A stretch of 64,000 nt of DNA, taken from NCBI GenBank assembly GCA_026014485.1, contig JAOZIE010000014.1, positions 36,917 to 100,916 on the forward strand, written 5' to 3'. The notes beneath the pieces are model-generated. The model was not told where the DNA came from, searched no databases, and worked only from the letters and a program-made list of their open reading frames with translations. Below are positions 34,105 through 42,040 of this stretch, piece by piece. The translations under genes were made by a program, and so were the position numbers. Every line of letters begins with the position of its first letter. Positions within the stretch are counted from its first letter, which is position 1. The DNA comes from Candidatus Bathyarchaeota archaeon (GTDB lineage: Archaea; Thermoproteota; Bathyarchaeia; Bathyarchaeales; Bathycorpusculaceae).

Positions 34105-35391
34105 TTATTTTTTGCCTCGAATCATCTCAAGGAACGCTTCAAGTCTTGTGCGGATTTGCTCAGCGTCTTCCATGGTGTAGTCGGTTTCGATTTTCAGCAT
34201 TGGCACGCCTTCGGATTTGAGTGCTTTGCCGACTTTTACGGCTTCAACGTTGTAGCTGTGGCAGAACTGCAGCGTATAGTACACGACGCCTTCGACTTTG
34301 AAGTCCTTGGCTAATTTGTCGATGCTTTCTATGCGGGCGTCGTTGGGTGTGAAGCAGGCGCAGGGAATCTTGGCGTACTTCTCAACTAATGCTTCAAGCA
34401 TATCGTTTAGGCTGTCGCCTTTGGGCTCCACCATGTCAGTGAAGTATCTGGTTCCAACGCAGCTTTCCTCGACGACTATTGAGGCGCCTGCAGATTCGGC
34501 GATGCTGGGCAACTTCCAGTTAGGCACAGCCATCGGGCAGCCTGAAACCATAAGCCGCGGGGCGTTCTTGTCGGTGACGCCGACGCCGTTTTTCACGCGC
34601 TCCTCTAACTCGTCGCAGAGTTCGTTGACTTTGGCGGTGAACCGTTTTACGTCGTCGTAAAAGCCGATTTGGGTGACGATTAAGGCGTCTAAGCCGCTGA
34701 TTGGTGCGGGGGTTGCTTTTCGCAGTTCGGCTAATCGTTTGAGGGCTTTACGTTTGTCGTTAATCAACTCGATTGATGCCTTGAGTTTTTCGGCGGTTAT
34801 CTTGTTACCCGTCAGTTTTTCCAGTTGCGTTTTGAACTCTTCAAGTTCCTTCAGCCACAGGCTTCTGCCTTGTACAGTGTCGGGTTTATGGGGCACCTCA
34901 ATAATGTAGGTTGGGACATGCTCGTTCAAAAGTTCGTAGACTTTCTTTTTGCCGTCGCATGTGGTTTCCCCAACCAGCATGTCGCAGCACTGGAAATACG
35001 GGCAGGTCAAGCCGATTTTGAAGCCGTAGAAGGATTTAATGAGTGGACACAGGTTTCGGGGCAAAACCGCATCTGCATCAGGAATCGAAAAGTCTGCGCC
35101 TCCGCATAAGCCCACCATGGTGGCGTTTGCCGCGTATGCAAGTTCTTCAGGAGCATACAAGCAGAAGGCACCGATTATTTTATTTCCTTCGCCTCGAAGC
35201 TTAACTAATTCTTCAACTCTGAGGCCGTGAATTTCGGAGATGACAAAGTCAAAGTAATCCATCTTTTTTGGTCTGTTTTTCTGAGACAAAACCAGGTCGG
35301 TGTAGATTTGGGGTAAAACCGCCAGAAGCTGGTTGTGTTTCTCAAGGTCAATATCTAAGCTTTTCCATAAATTAACATATTTTTCTGCCAT
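34105..35391 (-). CDS. HgdB / double-cubane-cluster-type reductase
   Basis: 428 aa from ATG 35391 (MAEKYVNLWK); the frame extends 85 codons further but that stretch is not family-like. Family of 2-hydroxyglutaryl-CoA dehydratase subunits, benzoyl-CoA reductase subunits and double-cubane cluster proteins (DCCP). Cys residues at the expected places: LCGGADF, NLCPLIKSFYG, TCPYFQCCDMLVGETTCDGKKK, EESCVGTRYF and LQFCHSYNVE. As a single gene with its activator and no second HgdA-type subunit, it is most like DCCP, which reduces small molecules rather than acyl-CoA. Substrate here unknown; operon context suggests selenium or sulfur chemistry. Confidence 0.85.
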   Translation of the reverse strand: MAEKYVNLWKSLDIDLEKHNQLLAVLPQIYTDLVLSQKNRPKKMDYFDFVISEIHGLRVEELVKLRGEGNKIIGAFCLYAPEELAYAANATMVGLCGGADFSIPDADAVLPRNLCPLIKSFYGFKIGLTCPYFQCCDMLVGETTCDGKKKVYELLNEHVPTYIIEVPHKPDTVQGRSLWLKELEEFKTQLEKLTGNKITAEKLKASIELINDKRKALKRLAELRKATPAPISGLDALIVTQIGFYDDVKRFTAKVNELCDELEERVKNGVGVTDKNAPRLMVSGCPMAVPNWKLPSIAESAGASIVVEESCVGTRYFTDMVEPKGDSLNDMLEALVEKYAKIPCACFTPNDARIESIDKLAKDFKVEGVVYYTLQFCHSYNVEAVKVGKALKSEGVPMLKIETDYTMEDAEQIRTRLEAFLEMIRGKK

Positions 35392-35548
35392 ACTACCACT
35401 CTGCCTATGTGTGGGTTCAGCAAGCAAGTAACTATTAAAATTTTTGATGTTACATATTAAAAAACTAAATATGTGGTGGTGATTCGAGGCGCTTAACAAT
35501 CCAAAGCGGACACCCAAAAGGCGCGCACAAAGGCTGAGGCTAACGCCT

Positions 35549-35779
35549 TTATTGTTTCCGTATCTTGATGTTGAACTCGTCGCCCGATTTTGACGCTTCC
35601 ACCACTTCGTGCCCCGCGTTTTTTGCCCAACGCTGCACATTATCAAACGCTGGACCGCAGTCTCCGATTACCTCAAGAACCTGCCCTGACTGCACGCTTT
35701 CCAGCTTACGTTTGATTAGCAGAATGGGCATAGGGCAGACTTTGCCTTTAACTTCAAGCTTTTCGTTTTCCAACTTCAT
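35549..35779 (-). CDS. TusA/SirA-like sulfur or selenium carrier, copy 1
   Basis: 76 aa from ATG 35779. TusA fold with the conserved CPMP motif (VKGKVCPMPILLIKRKL) whose Cys carries persulfide or perselenide, and a second Cys in GDCGPAFDNVQRWA, a position found in YedF-like members. It lies 2 bp after the DsrE gene stop. In bacteria YedF-type TusA relatives travel with YedE and SelD. Confidence 0.85.
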   Translation of the reverse strand: MKLENEKLEVKGKVCPMPILLIKRKLESVQSGQVLEVIGDCGPAFDNVQRWAKNAGHEVVEASKSGDEFNIKIRKQ

Positions 35780-35781
35780 CA

Positions 35782-36132
35782 CTAGAACACTATTGTTTTG
35801 TCGGTGGTGGCTGTCCACTCAACCAGTTCATGCATAGAGGCAATTTTGACGCCTGGAATCAAGTCGCTTTCAGCTAAGCCTCGGGCTTGGCAGCAGACGA
35901 CGCAAGCTTTCACTTCCACGTTGCTTTTAATCAACTCTTCCAGATACACGAGCAGGTTTGGGGCGTCAGAAGATGGGTTCTGTCCCTTCTTTGCCAAATA
36001 AACGCCGTTCTCCATCAAGAAAAGATTAACTTTATGTCCCTCAAGTACGCATGTTGTTGCGAACCGAAGTCCTGTGAACGCGCGTTCTTTAGCTATGGGT
36101 GATTCGTTAATTAACACTGTGAAGTTAACCAT
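35782..36132 (-). CDS. DsrE/DsrF-like small sulfur-relay protein
   Basis: 116 aa from ATG 36132 (MVNFTVLI; ATG 36138 also possible). DsrE fold: N-terminal strand, ATTCVLEGHKVNLFLMENGVY and the C-terminal loop VKACVVCCQARGL, whose cysteines match the active Cys position of DsrE proteins. Two adjacent cysteines are present. Likely passes S or Se between the two TusA proteins encoded around it. Confidence 0.8.
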   Translation of the reverse strand: MVNFTVLINESPIAKERAFTGLRFATTCVLEGHKVNLFLMENGVYLAKKGQNPSSDAPNLLVYLEELIKSNVEVKACVVCCQARGLAESDLIPGVKIASMHELVEWTATTDKTIVF

Positions 36133-36255
36133 AAACATCTGCCTCTAAATTTTCTAATAGAGTCTATCAGCGCTACTGATATAAGTTTTTTCCAAAACAT
36201 CAACAAAAGCGCCAAGTTACCTGAATAAAAAAGAGGAATAACGCGGGCTGCGCGT

Positions 36256-37125
36256 CTATTCTGAAGCCAATGTTTCTTCTGCTTTTCTGAGCGCTTCTGG
36301 GATAAACCGAATCATTTCCCACACCTTCGTGGCGGGATTAGGTTTAGCCAATGTGCCCATGAGCCTGTTTGCTTTAGCCGCTATGGTTGCTGCGTTGGTT
36401 ATGCTGTAGCCTGAGTCAATCAGGGCAGAGACGATTCCGACAAGTGTATCGCCCGTTCCGCCTACTGCTTCCAATGCTGGAATGCATGGCTCAGAAACCT
36501 CAGCAACTATTTTGCCTTCATCCACGATATAGTCGGTGACTCCCTTTACCAGCAGAGCTTTGGCGGCGTTGCCGTTTTGGTAGGCTTGCTGGATTAACGC
36601 GGGGACATCGTTTACGGCGTCAAAGATGAAGCTGCGCACGTAAGCTGGATGCATCGCTTCAGGGTCTGCCAGAAAAGCCATCTCTCCAGAATCAGGAGTG
36701 AACAGGTCAAAGTCTTTTGCTAACCCCGCTGCTTTGGCAACGTACATGGAGCCCGCGTCAGCAATCAACGTGGTGTTTGCGCGTTTTTTTAGGGCTTTGA
36801 CGGCGTCTCTGGCGTATAGGACGTTGGGTTTTATGTAGTGCATTGTGATGACGGTTTTCTCTGAAGTTGGTTTAAAGGATTCACGCAGAAACCTGTAAAT
36901 CAGGTTGCTTCCTTCGCCTGTGCCTATGTCGCCTGCAAGGACAGCGTACGGCTTTGGGAGTTCTAATGCGTTGCATGCTGCGGCTGCGGTTGCGACTAGC
37001 GCGCTTGTTCCGTTGATAAGCGGCAGGTCCAGATTGCCCCCTTTGAGTTTTTCGTGGCTGTATTCGCAGAAGTCCGTTGTTAACGGCATGTCTTTAATGG
37101 GGATTGTGCCTACAACGACTATCAT
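36256..37125 (-). CDS. Ribokinase-fold protein related to NAD(P)HX dehydratase
   Basis: 289 aa from ATG 37125, which overlaps the previous stop by 4 bp; the longer frame is spurious. Fold markers: VLAGDIGTGEGSN, TLIADAGSMYVAKAAG, TPDSGEMAFLADPEA and the anion-hole motif VGGTGDTLVGIVSAL near the C-terminus. Similar to the YjeF C-terminal / sugar-kinase group, but no epimerase domain. Its coupling to a DUF3343-type Se/S carrier suggests a role in the same pathway; the substrate cannot be told. Confidence 0.75.
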   Translation of the reverse strand: MIVVVGTIPIKDMPLTTDFCEYSHEKLKGGNLDLPLINGTSALVATAAAACNALELPKPYAVLAGDIGTGEGSNLIYRFLRESFKPTSEKTVITMHYIKPNVLYARDAVKALKKRANTTLIADAGSMYVAKAAGLAKDFDLFTPDSGEMAFLADPEAMHPAYVRSFIFDAVNDVPALIQQAYQNGNAAKALLVKGVTDYIVDEGKIVAEVSEPCIPALEAVGGTGDTLVGIVSALIDSGYSITNAATIAAKANRLMGTLAKPNPATKVWEMIRFIPEALRKAEETLASE

Positions 37126-37643
37126 GGCTGTTTCTTCCTGTAGTTCTGTAGTGCTCTCTCGTAGGCTTTCTCCAGCATGAACGCGCAGAGCGTATAGCCA
37201 AGTTCGTCGGGTCGTTTGGTGTCTGTTACGGTTTTGCCGACCATGCTGAGCGCCAAAAAGGGGATGTCTGGGCAACCGCCCCCTGAGACGTTGACGATTT
37301 CCCCGCTTTGCTTTTCATACGTTAGTTTCATGTGTCCTGCTTTGACCATCACGTAGTCTCCGAAGTCTACTTCTTTGATTATTTCCAGCGGCTTTAGCTG
37401 CAAGTTGCTTAAGGGAACCACGTTAATCGGGTTGATGCCGTTGCTTTTGAGGAGGTTTTCAACTCCGAAGCCGTCCACGAGGCTGATTTCTATGGCTAAG
37501 TCGCAGCCGATTCTCACTTCAGGCGGGGGTGCCACAACTTTCACGTCGTACTTCTCTGTTTTCAGGATTCGCTCTGCTTTCATGCTTTCCCGTACGTCTT
37601 TCAACAGGACAATTGCTTTTTCGCTTTTGTCTTTTTTAGTCAA
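37122..37643 (-). CDS. DUF3343-type putative Se/S carrier with extra C-terminal domain
   Basis: 173 aa. Residues 8-55 match the DUF3343 pattern (AIVLLKDVRESMKAERILK then VVAPPPEVRIGCDLAIEI), a small domain annotated as a putative Se/S carrier. The C-terminal 100 residues hold VSGGGCPDIPFLALSMVG and end in a helical stretch. Cys at GCDLA and GGCPD are candidate carrier residues. ATGA overlap with the ribokinase-fold gene. Assignment of the N-terminal domain is by pattern only. Confidence 0.7.
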   Translation of the reverse strand: MTKKDKSEKAIVLLKDVRESMKAERILKTEKYDVKVVAPPPEVRIGCDLAIEISLVDGFGVENLLKSNGINPINVVPLSNLQLKPLEIIKEVDFGDYVMVKAGHMKLTYEKQSGEIVNVSGGGCPDIPFLALSMVGKTVTDTKRPDELGYTLCAFMLEKAYERALQNYRKKQP

Positions 37644-37680
37644 CCTATTCGCTCCATCAAAACCTGCAAGTTCGGTTGTG

Positions 37681-37905
37681 CTACTTCTTTTGGATGACGA
37701 TGGTGAACTGATTTTTTTCTTCTTTGACTTCGAGGACTTTGTTGCCTGCGGTTGTAGCGACTCTTTCCACGTTTTCTTTGGCGGGCTGATAGTTAACGGT
37801 TACCTCAAGTATGTCTCCCGACTTTAGACCTTTGAGCTTCTCTTTGGTTAGCAGCACTGGCCACGGACAGGTTTTGTCTCTTGCATCTAAGTTTTCTCTT
37901 TTCAC
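37681..37905 (-). CDS. TusA/SirA-like sulfur or selenium carrier, copy 2
   Basis: 74 aa from GTG 37905, chosen because GGGAGGT lies six bases before it. TusA motif NLDARDKTCPWPVLLTKEKL, then ILEVTVNYQPAKENVERVA. Only one Cys. It lies 13 bp after the second YedE half gene, so uptake and carrier are coupled. Confidence 0.88.
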   Translation of the reverse strand: MKRENLDARDKTCPWPVLLTKEKLKGLKSGDILEVTVNYQPAKENVERVATTAGNKVLEVKEEKNQFTIVIQKK

Positions 37906-37918
37906 TTTCAGACCTCCC

Positions 37919-38398
37919 TTATAGTACATCGATTATGAATGGTAGGATAACTGCGGTGAACACGACTGCTCCAACATAGAACCCGCCCAAATACGAAATT
38001 GAGCTTTTGTCGCCTTCTGAAGCCATGACGTGTTGCCTAAGCGGACAGCCTCCAGCTAAAACCGAAAACAGCCCCAATCCTACGCCTCCGAGCACTGCAA
38101 GGAAAACATTTGTCCATAGGGGCGTTGAAGCGGCGCCTGACAAGGGAGCTCCTGGAATCGGCAGCAGCGCCTTGGTTGCAGCCCACGGCCATACAGGGGC
38201 ACTGGAGAATAGGTATGCAACACCAAAGATTGCGACGGCTCCAATCAGGAAGGCAACTGGCGCTTTGAGCAGATGGGTGTCTTTTACGAGGAAGTAGTCT
38301 CGGATTCCTCCGACAAAGCACATGCGTGCTCTTTGAGCGACGTAGCCGATGATTAATCCTGCACCTAAAGTTGCTAACAGGACTTCTATTTGCACCAT
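37919..38398 (-). CDS. YeeE/YedE-type transporter, second half
   Basis: 159 aa with four or five membrane helices. YeeE/YedE proteins import thiosulfate or are tied to selenium use. Signature VAQRARMCFVGGIRDYFLV near residue 20 and GGCPLRQHVMASEGD near residue 118; the Cys residues in these motifs are the conserved ones. Half the usual length: the preceding gene supplies the other half (stop and start adjacent, 38399/38398). Confidence 0.85.
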   Translation of the reverse strand: MVQIEVLLATLGAGLIIGYVAQRARMCFVGGIRDYFLVKDTHLLKAPVAFLIGAVAIFGVAYLFSSAPVWPWAATKALLPIPGAPLSGAASTPLWTNVFLAVLGGVGLGLFSVLAGGCPLRQHVMASEGDKSSISYLGGFYVGAVVFTAVILPFIIDVL

Positions 38399-38890
38399 TT
38401 ACATGCCCCCCGTGCGGTTCAGCCCTCTTTGGGCACTCCATTTAATGAGTCCCGCACCTATGATTACCCCGACCGCTATAGCTGCAAAACCCACTACAGC
38501 GATGATGTCGCCATATGCAACTCTCAGGATTGTTCTGAGGGGGCAAGCGCCGAGAATCAAGGCAAACACCATCACAAGAAATCCGTAGATGAATGACTTG
38601 AGGGGGTGTTTGGTGGTTTTGAATTTGAATTCGTGGTTACGCGCTGAAGCTATGTAGGCGCCCACAATTAACCCGATTACAGTTAACACTGGGGCTGCAA
38701 CGGAAACTCCAGCAACGGACAGGTTCAATCCTGCTGCGTGATTAACTAGCCAGTTTATTAAGTCTCTGGCATGGCAAGCCACACATATTCCATACGCGTA
38801 TGGCGGAAGGACATTGAAAGAAACTTGGGCGATGGCTGCCAATGCTCCGGTGATTAAGCCGGCAACTACTATTGTTATTTTCTTTTGCAT
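38399..38890 (-). CDS. YeeE/YedE-type transporter, first half
   Basis: 163 aa with four or five membrane helices. Contains LGACPLRTILRVAYGD, the same CPLR motif as its partner, and an extra CVACHAR pair in the first periplasmic loop. First gene of the minus-strand selenium run, with GAAGGG ribosome binding site. Divergent from the LysR gene with about 260 bp between them. Confidence 0.83.
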   Translation of the reverse strand: MQKKITIVVAGLITGALAAIAQVSFNVLPPYAYGICVACHARDLINWLVNHAAGLNLSVAGVSVAAPVLTVIGLIVGAYIASARNHEFKFKTTKHPLKSFIYGFLVMVFALILGACPLRTILRVAYGDIIAVVGFAAIAVGVIIGAGLIKWSAQRGLNRTGGM

Positions 38891-39082
38891 TTTCCCTTCA
38901 TTCTCCCTTTTGAAATTCTAATTCCGCGTATTAATTTTCCTGATTGATATGCTTTTTGTTTGTGTCTTCCCCAACCAACAATAAAACCCCGATAAACCCG
39001 TCCAAAACAGATTTTTTCTCCATGACACCCGCGCCCAACCAAGTGCCGTTCATCTATACGCTTGGCGAGCTTTCCGAAGAAA

Positions 39083-39093
39083 CAATATATAAG
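39083..39093 (+). promoter_or_regulatory. TATA box of the LysR-SepSecS operon
   Basis: CAATATATAAG, 57 bp before the LysR start; transcription would begin near 39115. It lies in the divergent region shared with the YedE genes, so one LysR protein bound here could control both sides. Confidence 0.5.
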
Positions 39094-39149
39094 TACCTAC
39101 CGAAAAATTAAGTGACTCTATTTCCAGATAATGTTGAGGTAACGGGAGT

Positions 39150-40052
39150 ATGCGACTGGAGTATTTGAAGACGTTTCTAACGGTGGCTCGGGTAGGTAGC
39201 TTCTCTTTAGCCGCTAAAGAGCTGAGAACAAGCCAAGGGACTGTGAGCAACCACATTGCCGCGTTGGAAGAGTACTTTGACGCGCAGCTTCTCAAGCGTA
39301 CAGCTAAAGGCGTTGATGTTACCGATGCAGGCGTCATCTTTCAAGAAACCGCGGAGAAAATTCTTCAGGATATCCAAAACGCAAAAGCGCAGATTTCTGA
39401 GGTAAAACACAAACTCGCAGGGGTCATAAAAATCGCCGCCAGCACCATACCTGAGGAGCATTTGCTGCCTAGCCTGATTGCTGAATTTCAAAAAATGAAC
39501 CCTGACATCAAATTCAGGATAAGAACTGAGGATAGCGTGACCAGCCTGTTGAGTTTGCAGGCTAACGAGGTAGATTTCGCGGCAACTGGCAGCGTAGGGA
39601 AATACGGTGAATTGTTTGACGCCATTGAAATAGGCAAAGAGGAACTTGTGCTCATTGTCCCCCGAAGTCACGAGCTATCCAGACGCAAGTCTGTGCCGCT
39701 CCGAGAAATCTTCAAGTACCCCTACATTAGCCGCGAAGAAACCTCCGGCACAAGAGCCGAAATAGAGCGCATCCTCCAATCAGCAGGGACTTCACCTTCA
39801 GAACTACAGATATCGTTGGAGCTAGCAAGTACCGAGTCAGTGATTACAGCGGTTTCTGAAGGCAGAGGCATAAGCATCGTGTCCTCGATTGCCTCCAAGA
39901 GGGCTCAGGCGGCTGGTTTAGCTGCGATTGTTGAGCTTGAAAACGTGAACTCCACACGCAAACTATACCTGCTACGCCCCAGACGAAACCTCTTAAAAGC
40001 GGCGGAGGTCTTCTGGGACTTCTGCAGAGACCGCATCAACCAAAAAAGCTAA
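39150..40052 (+). CDS. LysR-family regulator of the selenium cluster
   Basis: 300 aa. N-terminal LysR winged helix (MRLEYLKTFLTVARVGSFSL, KELRTSQGTVSNHIAALEEYF) and a periplasmic-binding-type effector domain (about 90-300; IKIAASTIPEEHLLPSLIAEF). Diverges from yedE-tusA and is followed 36 bp later by SepSecS. LysR regulators next to yedE are known as selenium-metabolism-associated in bacteria; the same arrangement here points to sensing of a sulfur or selenium compound. Confidence 0.88.
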   Translation: MRLEYLKTFLTVARVGSFSLAAKELRTSQGTVSNHIAALEEYFDAQLLKRTAKGVDVTDAGVIFQETAEKILQDIQNAKAQISEVKHKLAGVIKIAASTIPEEHLLPSLIAEFQKMNPDIKFRIRTEDSVTSLLSLQANEVDFAATGSVGKYGELFDAIEIGKEELVLIVPRSHELSRRKSVPLREIFKYPYISREETSGTRAEIERILQSAGTSPSELQISLELASTESVITAVSEGRGISIVSSIASKRAQAAGLAAIVELENVNSTRKLYLLRPRRNLLKAAEVFWDFCRDRINQKS

Positions 40053-40088
40053 TTCCTAACATCGGTTAGAGAAAGCGGGGCTAGAACC

Positions 40089-41402
40089 GTGATACCGTTT
40101 GAAAAACTGAAGAACACAATTCCCAAGAACCTGCTGGAGCGGGGGCTAACGGTGCTTACTTCTGAATCTAAACCCATCAAACTGCTTTTTGAGCAGAGAC
40201 GTGTGCCTGACCGCGGCTGGAAAGACCCCCAGATTGCGCGGCTGCTTGACCTGTTTTCTTCTATGGATTCAGATAAGGACAGCGAGGCGGCATGTGTTGG
40301 CGAAAGGATGGGCAGGGTTGCTTCGCCTCTGGTTTCCAAATTGGCTTCAGGGTTCAATCATGGCGTGGGTAGCTCAGGAGACTTAGCGGGGATTCAGCCT
40401 AAAGCTGCGGGTGGCTCTCTTTTGTACTACTTCGCTAACAAGCTTGCAACCGACGCCCTCAAGCAGTTCGGGGTTTCCCGTGTCAAAAAAGCTTTGGTTT
40501 TGCCGACGGCTACCGGGATGAGTTTAGCGCTTGCGCTTAGTGTCGCCAGAGACACAACATGTGCAACAGAGGTGGTTTACCCACGCATTGACCATAACTC
40601 TCCCCTAAAGGCTATTCGCCTTGTTGGATTAAAAGAGAAAATTGTGGAAGGAAAAATCTTCGGTGACTCAGTTAGAGTTCCCGAAGGCGACGTTGAACAG
40701 GCTGTTTCAGATAACACCTGCGCCATTTTGTCGACGACCACGTTTTTCTCGCCCAGAGAACCCGATAACATAAAAGAAATCGCCAAAATAGCCCAAGAAA
40801 AAAACGTCCCCCACATAATCAACAACGCATACGGCGTGCAAAGCCGCGAAATCATGAAGCTCGTTAACAGCGCAATGGCAGCTGGACGCGTAGATGCCAT
40901 AATTCAAAGCTGCGACAAAAACTTCCTCACCCCCCTTGGCGGAACCATAGTGGCATCGCCAAACGAGGGCTTATTGGACAAAATCTCGGGCGCCTACGCT
41001 GGGCGGGCTTCTGCTGCTCCCGTTGCCCAGTTTTTAGCTGCAATTCTGTCGCTTGGTATAGACGGCTACGAGAAACTCCGAAGTGAACAGGAAGCCAACA
41101 GGCGTCTGCTGGAGGAATCTTTGGCGCGTTTGGCCGAGAAATATTCCGAGCGGATTCTTCAGGTTTACAACCCCGTTTCCGTTGCCATGACGCTAAGCGG
41201 GGGCAATGCAAAAAAAATCGGCAAAACCCTTTTCGCATCCAGAGTGATGGGCGCAAGAGCCTTGGACAAAACTGACTTCGGCGTTTGCTGCCCCGAATAC
41301 TTCACCGCATACATCAATCTCGACGCCGCCATCGGAGTGAAACCTGAAGACGTGGTTCTTGCCACTGAGCGCTTGGACAAGGTTATACGAAAAGTAAGGT
41401 AG
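40089..41402 (+). CDS. spcS: SepSecS, O-phosphoseryl-tRNA(Sec) selenium transferase
   Basis: 437 aa from GTG 40089. PLP enzyme that converts phosphoseryl-tRNA(Sec) to Sec-tRNA(Sec) with selenophosphate. Hallmarks: N-terminal RGLTVLTSESKPIKLLFEQR and RVPDRGWKDPQIARLLD, the phosphate-loop region GSSGDLAGIQPKAAGGSLL, NNAYGVQS, and PLP-lysine motif QSCDKNFLTPLGG near residue 280. Full length for the archaeal/eukaryotic family; it is unlike bacterial SelA. Directly downstream of the LysR gene and 3 bp before the end of the tRNA-Sec candidate on the other strand. Confidence 0.92.
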   Translation: MIPFEKLKNTIPKNLLERGLTVLTSESKPIKLLFEQRRVPDRGWKDPQIARLLDLFSSMDSDKDSEAACVGERMGRVASPLVSKLASGFNHGVGSSGDLAGIQPKAAGGSLLYYFANKLATDALKQFGVSRVKKALVLPTATGMSLALALSVARDTTCATEVVYPRIDHNSPLKAIRLVGLKEKIVEGKIFGDSVRVPEGDVEQAVSDNTCAILSTTTFFSPREPDNIKEIAKIAQEKNVPHIINNAYGVQSREIMKLVNSAMAAGRVDAIIQSCDKNFLTPLGGTIVASPNEGLLDKISGAYAGRASAAPVAQFLAAILSLGIDGYEKLRSEQEANRRLLEESLARLAEKYSERILQVYNPVSVAMTLSGGNAKKIGKTLFASRVMGARALDKTDFGVCCPEYFTAYINLDAAIGVKPEDVVLATERLDKVIRKVR

Positions 41403-41405
41403 TGA

Positions 41406-41491
41406 CATCACCCACGGCGAATTGAACCCCGGGTCCTTATCGGACTCACCGAATTTGAAGTCTGGTGATCGACTACCTATCTGTAGGCGAC
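41406..41491 (-). tRNA. Candidate tRNA-Sec (anticodon UCA)
   Basis: 86 nt on the minus strand. 9-bp acceptor stem GTCGCCTAC/GTGGGTGAT (six Watson-Crick and three G-U pairs), discriminator G at 41406, no encoded CCA. Anticodon loop CTTCAAA (41460-41454, anticodon TCA at 41458-41456) as in known tRNA-Sec. Long variable arm GTCC-GATAA-GGAC. T-loop TTCAATT, identical to known tRNA-Sec, on a 4-bp stem GGGG/CGCC with one G-G mismatch. The 9/4 acceptor/T layout is diagnostic. Weak points: one A-C mismatch in the anticodon stem (ACCAGA/TTCGGT), and a D-stem that pairs only 3 bp (GAT/ATC) instead of six or seven. Location next to SepSecS strengthens the call. Confidence 0.65.
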
Positions 41492-41553
41492 ATCGGTTTA
41501 GCTTATATGCCTGAAGCCTTCGCGGTCACAATTGGCGTTGTTGCTGGCTGTAG

Positions 41554-41886
41554 TTACCATTCTTCATCGTCGACTTTAACCAAGATTTTTCCTGATTCTA
41601 TTTTCCATTCGTATTTTACTAATTTCATATCTTTGTCTTCTTCGTACTCTCCTGTTTTTAGGTCAAAGCGCCAGTCGTGGCAGGGACAAATAATCATGTT
41701 GCCGTCCAGCGAGCCGCCGGAGAAACCGCAACCCATGTGGGGGCAACGGTTGTCAATAGCGTAGATTTCGCCTGACACCTTAACCAGCAGAACGGGGATT
41801 CCCTCTATTTTTACAAGTTTCATAGAGCCCTCTTGGAGCTCCTTCTCGTCTAAAACTGGAACAAACATATCCTGATTTTCGCTCAC
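41554..41886 (-). CDS. Rieske-type 2Fe-2S protein
   Basis: 110 aa from GTG 41886 (behind AGAAGGG; a TTG at 41910 is possible). Soluble Rieske ferredoxin: cluster motifs CPHMGCGFSGG and CPCHDWRFDLKTGE supply two Cys and two His. No membrane helix, so it resembles the small ferredoxin component of nitrite-reductase or dioxygenase-type systems. Alone between the tRNA-Sec candidate and the fwd operon; partner unknown. Confidence 0.88.
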   Translation of the reverse strand: MSENQDMFVPVLDEKELQEGSMKLVKIEGIPVLLVKVSGEIYAIDNRCPHMGCGFSGGSLDGNMIICPCHDWRFDLKTGEYEEDKDMKLVKYEWKIESGKILVKVDDEEW

Positions 41887-42040
41887 TTTTAGCCCTTCTT
41901 GCTGTTTCAATTATTCGTCAACTTAAATTAATGTGGTTTGGTGCCCAGAAAAATGGCTGTTTAGTTTTTTAGCTCTGTTTATGCGGGTGCATCAATGTTA
42001 TATACCTCTTGGCTGCTTATTTCCTGTTGAGGAGATTATT

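Noticed and set aside
35392..35646. 85-residue N-terminal extension of the double-cubane-type reductase frame
   Set aside because: Composition is not protein-like, it overlaps the tusA stop region, and the family begins at ATG 35391.
41501..41510. ATATAAG upstream of tRNA-Sec as its TATA box
   Set aside because: It ends only 10-17 bases from the 5' end of the tRNA, too close for an archaeal TATA box unless the transcript starts inside the gene.
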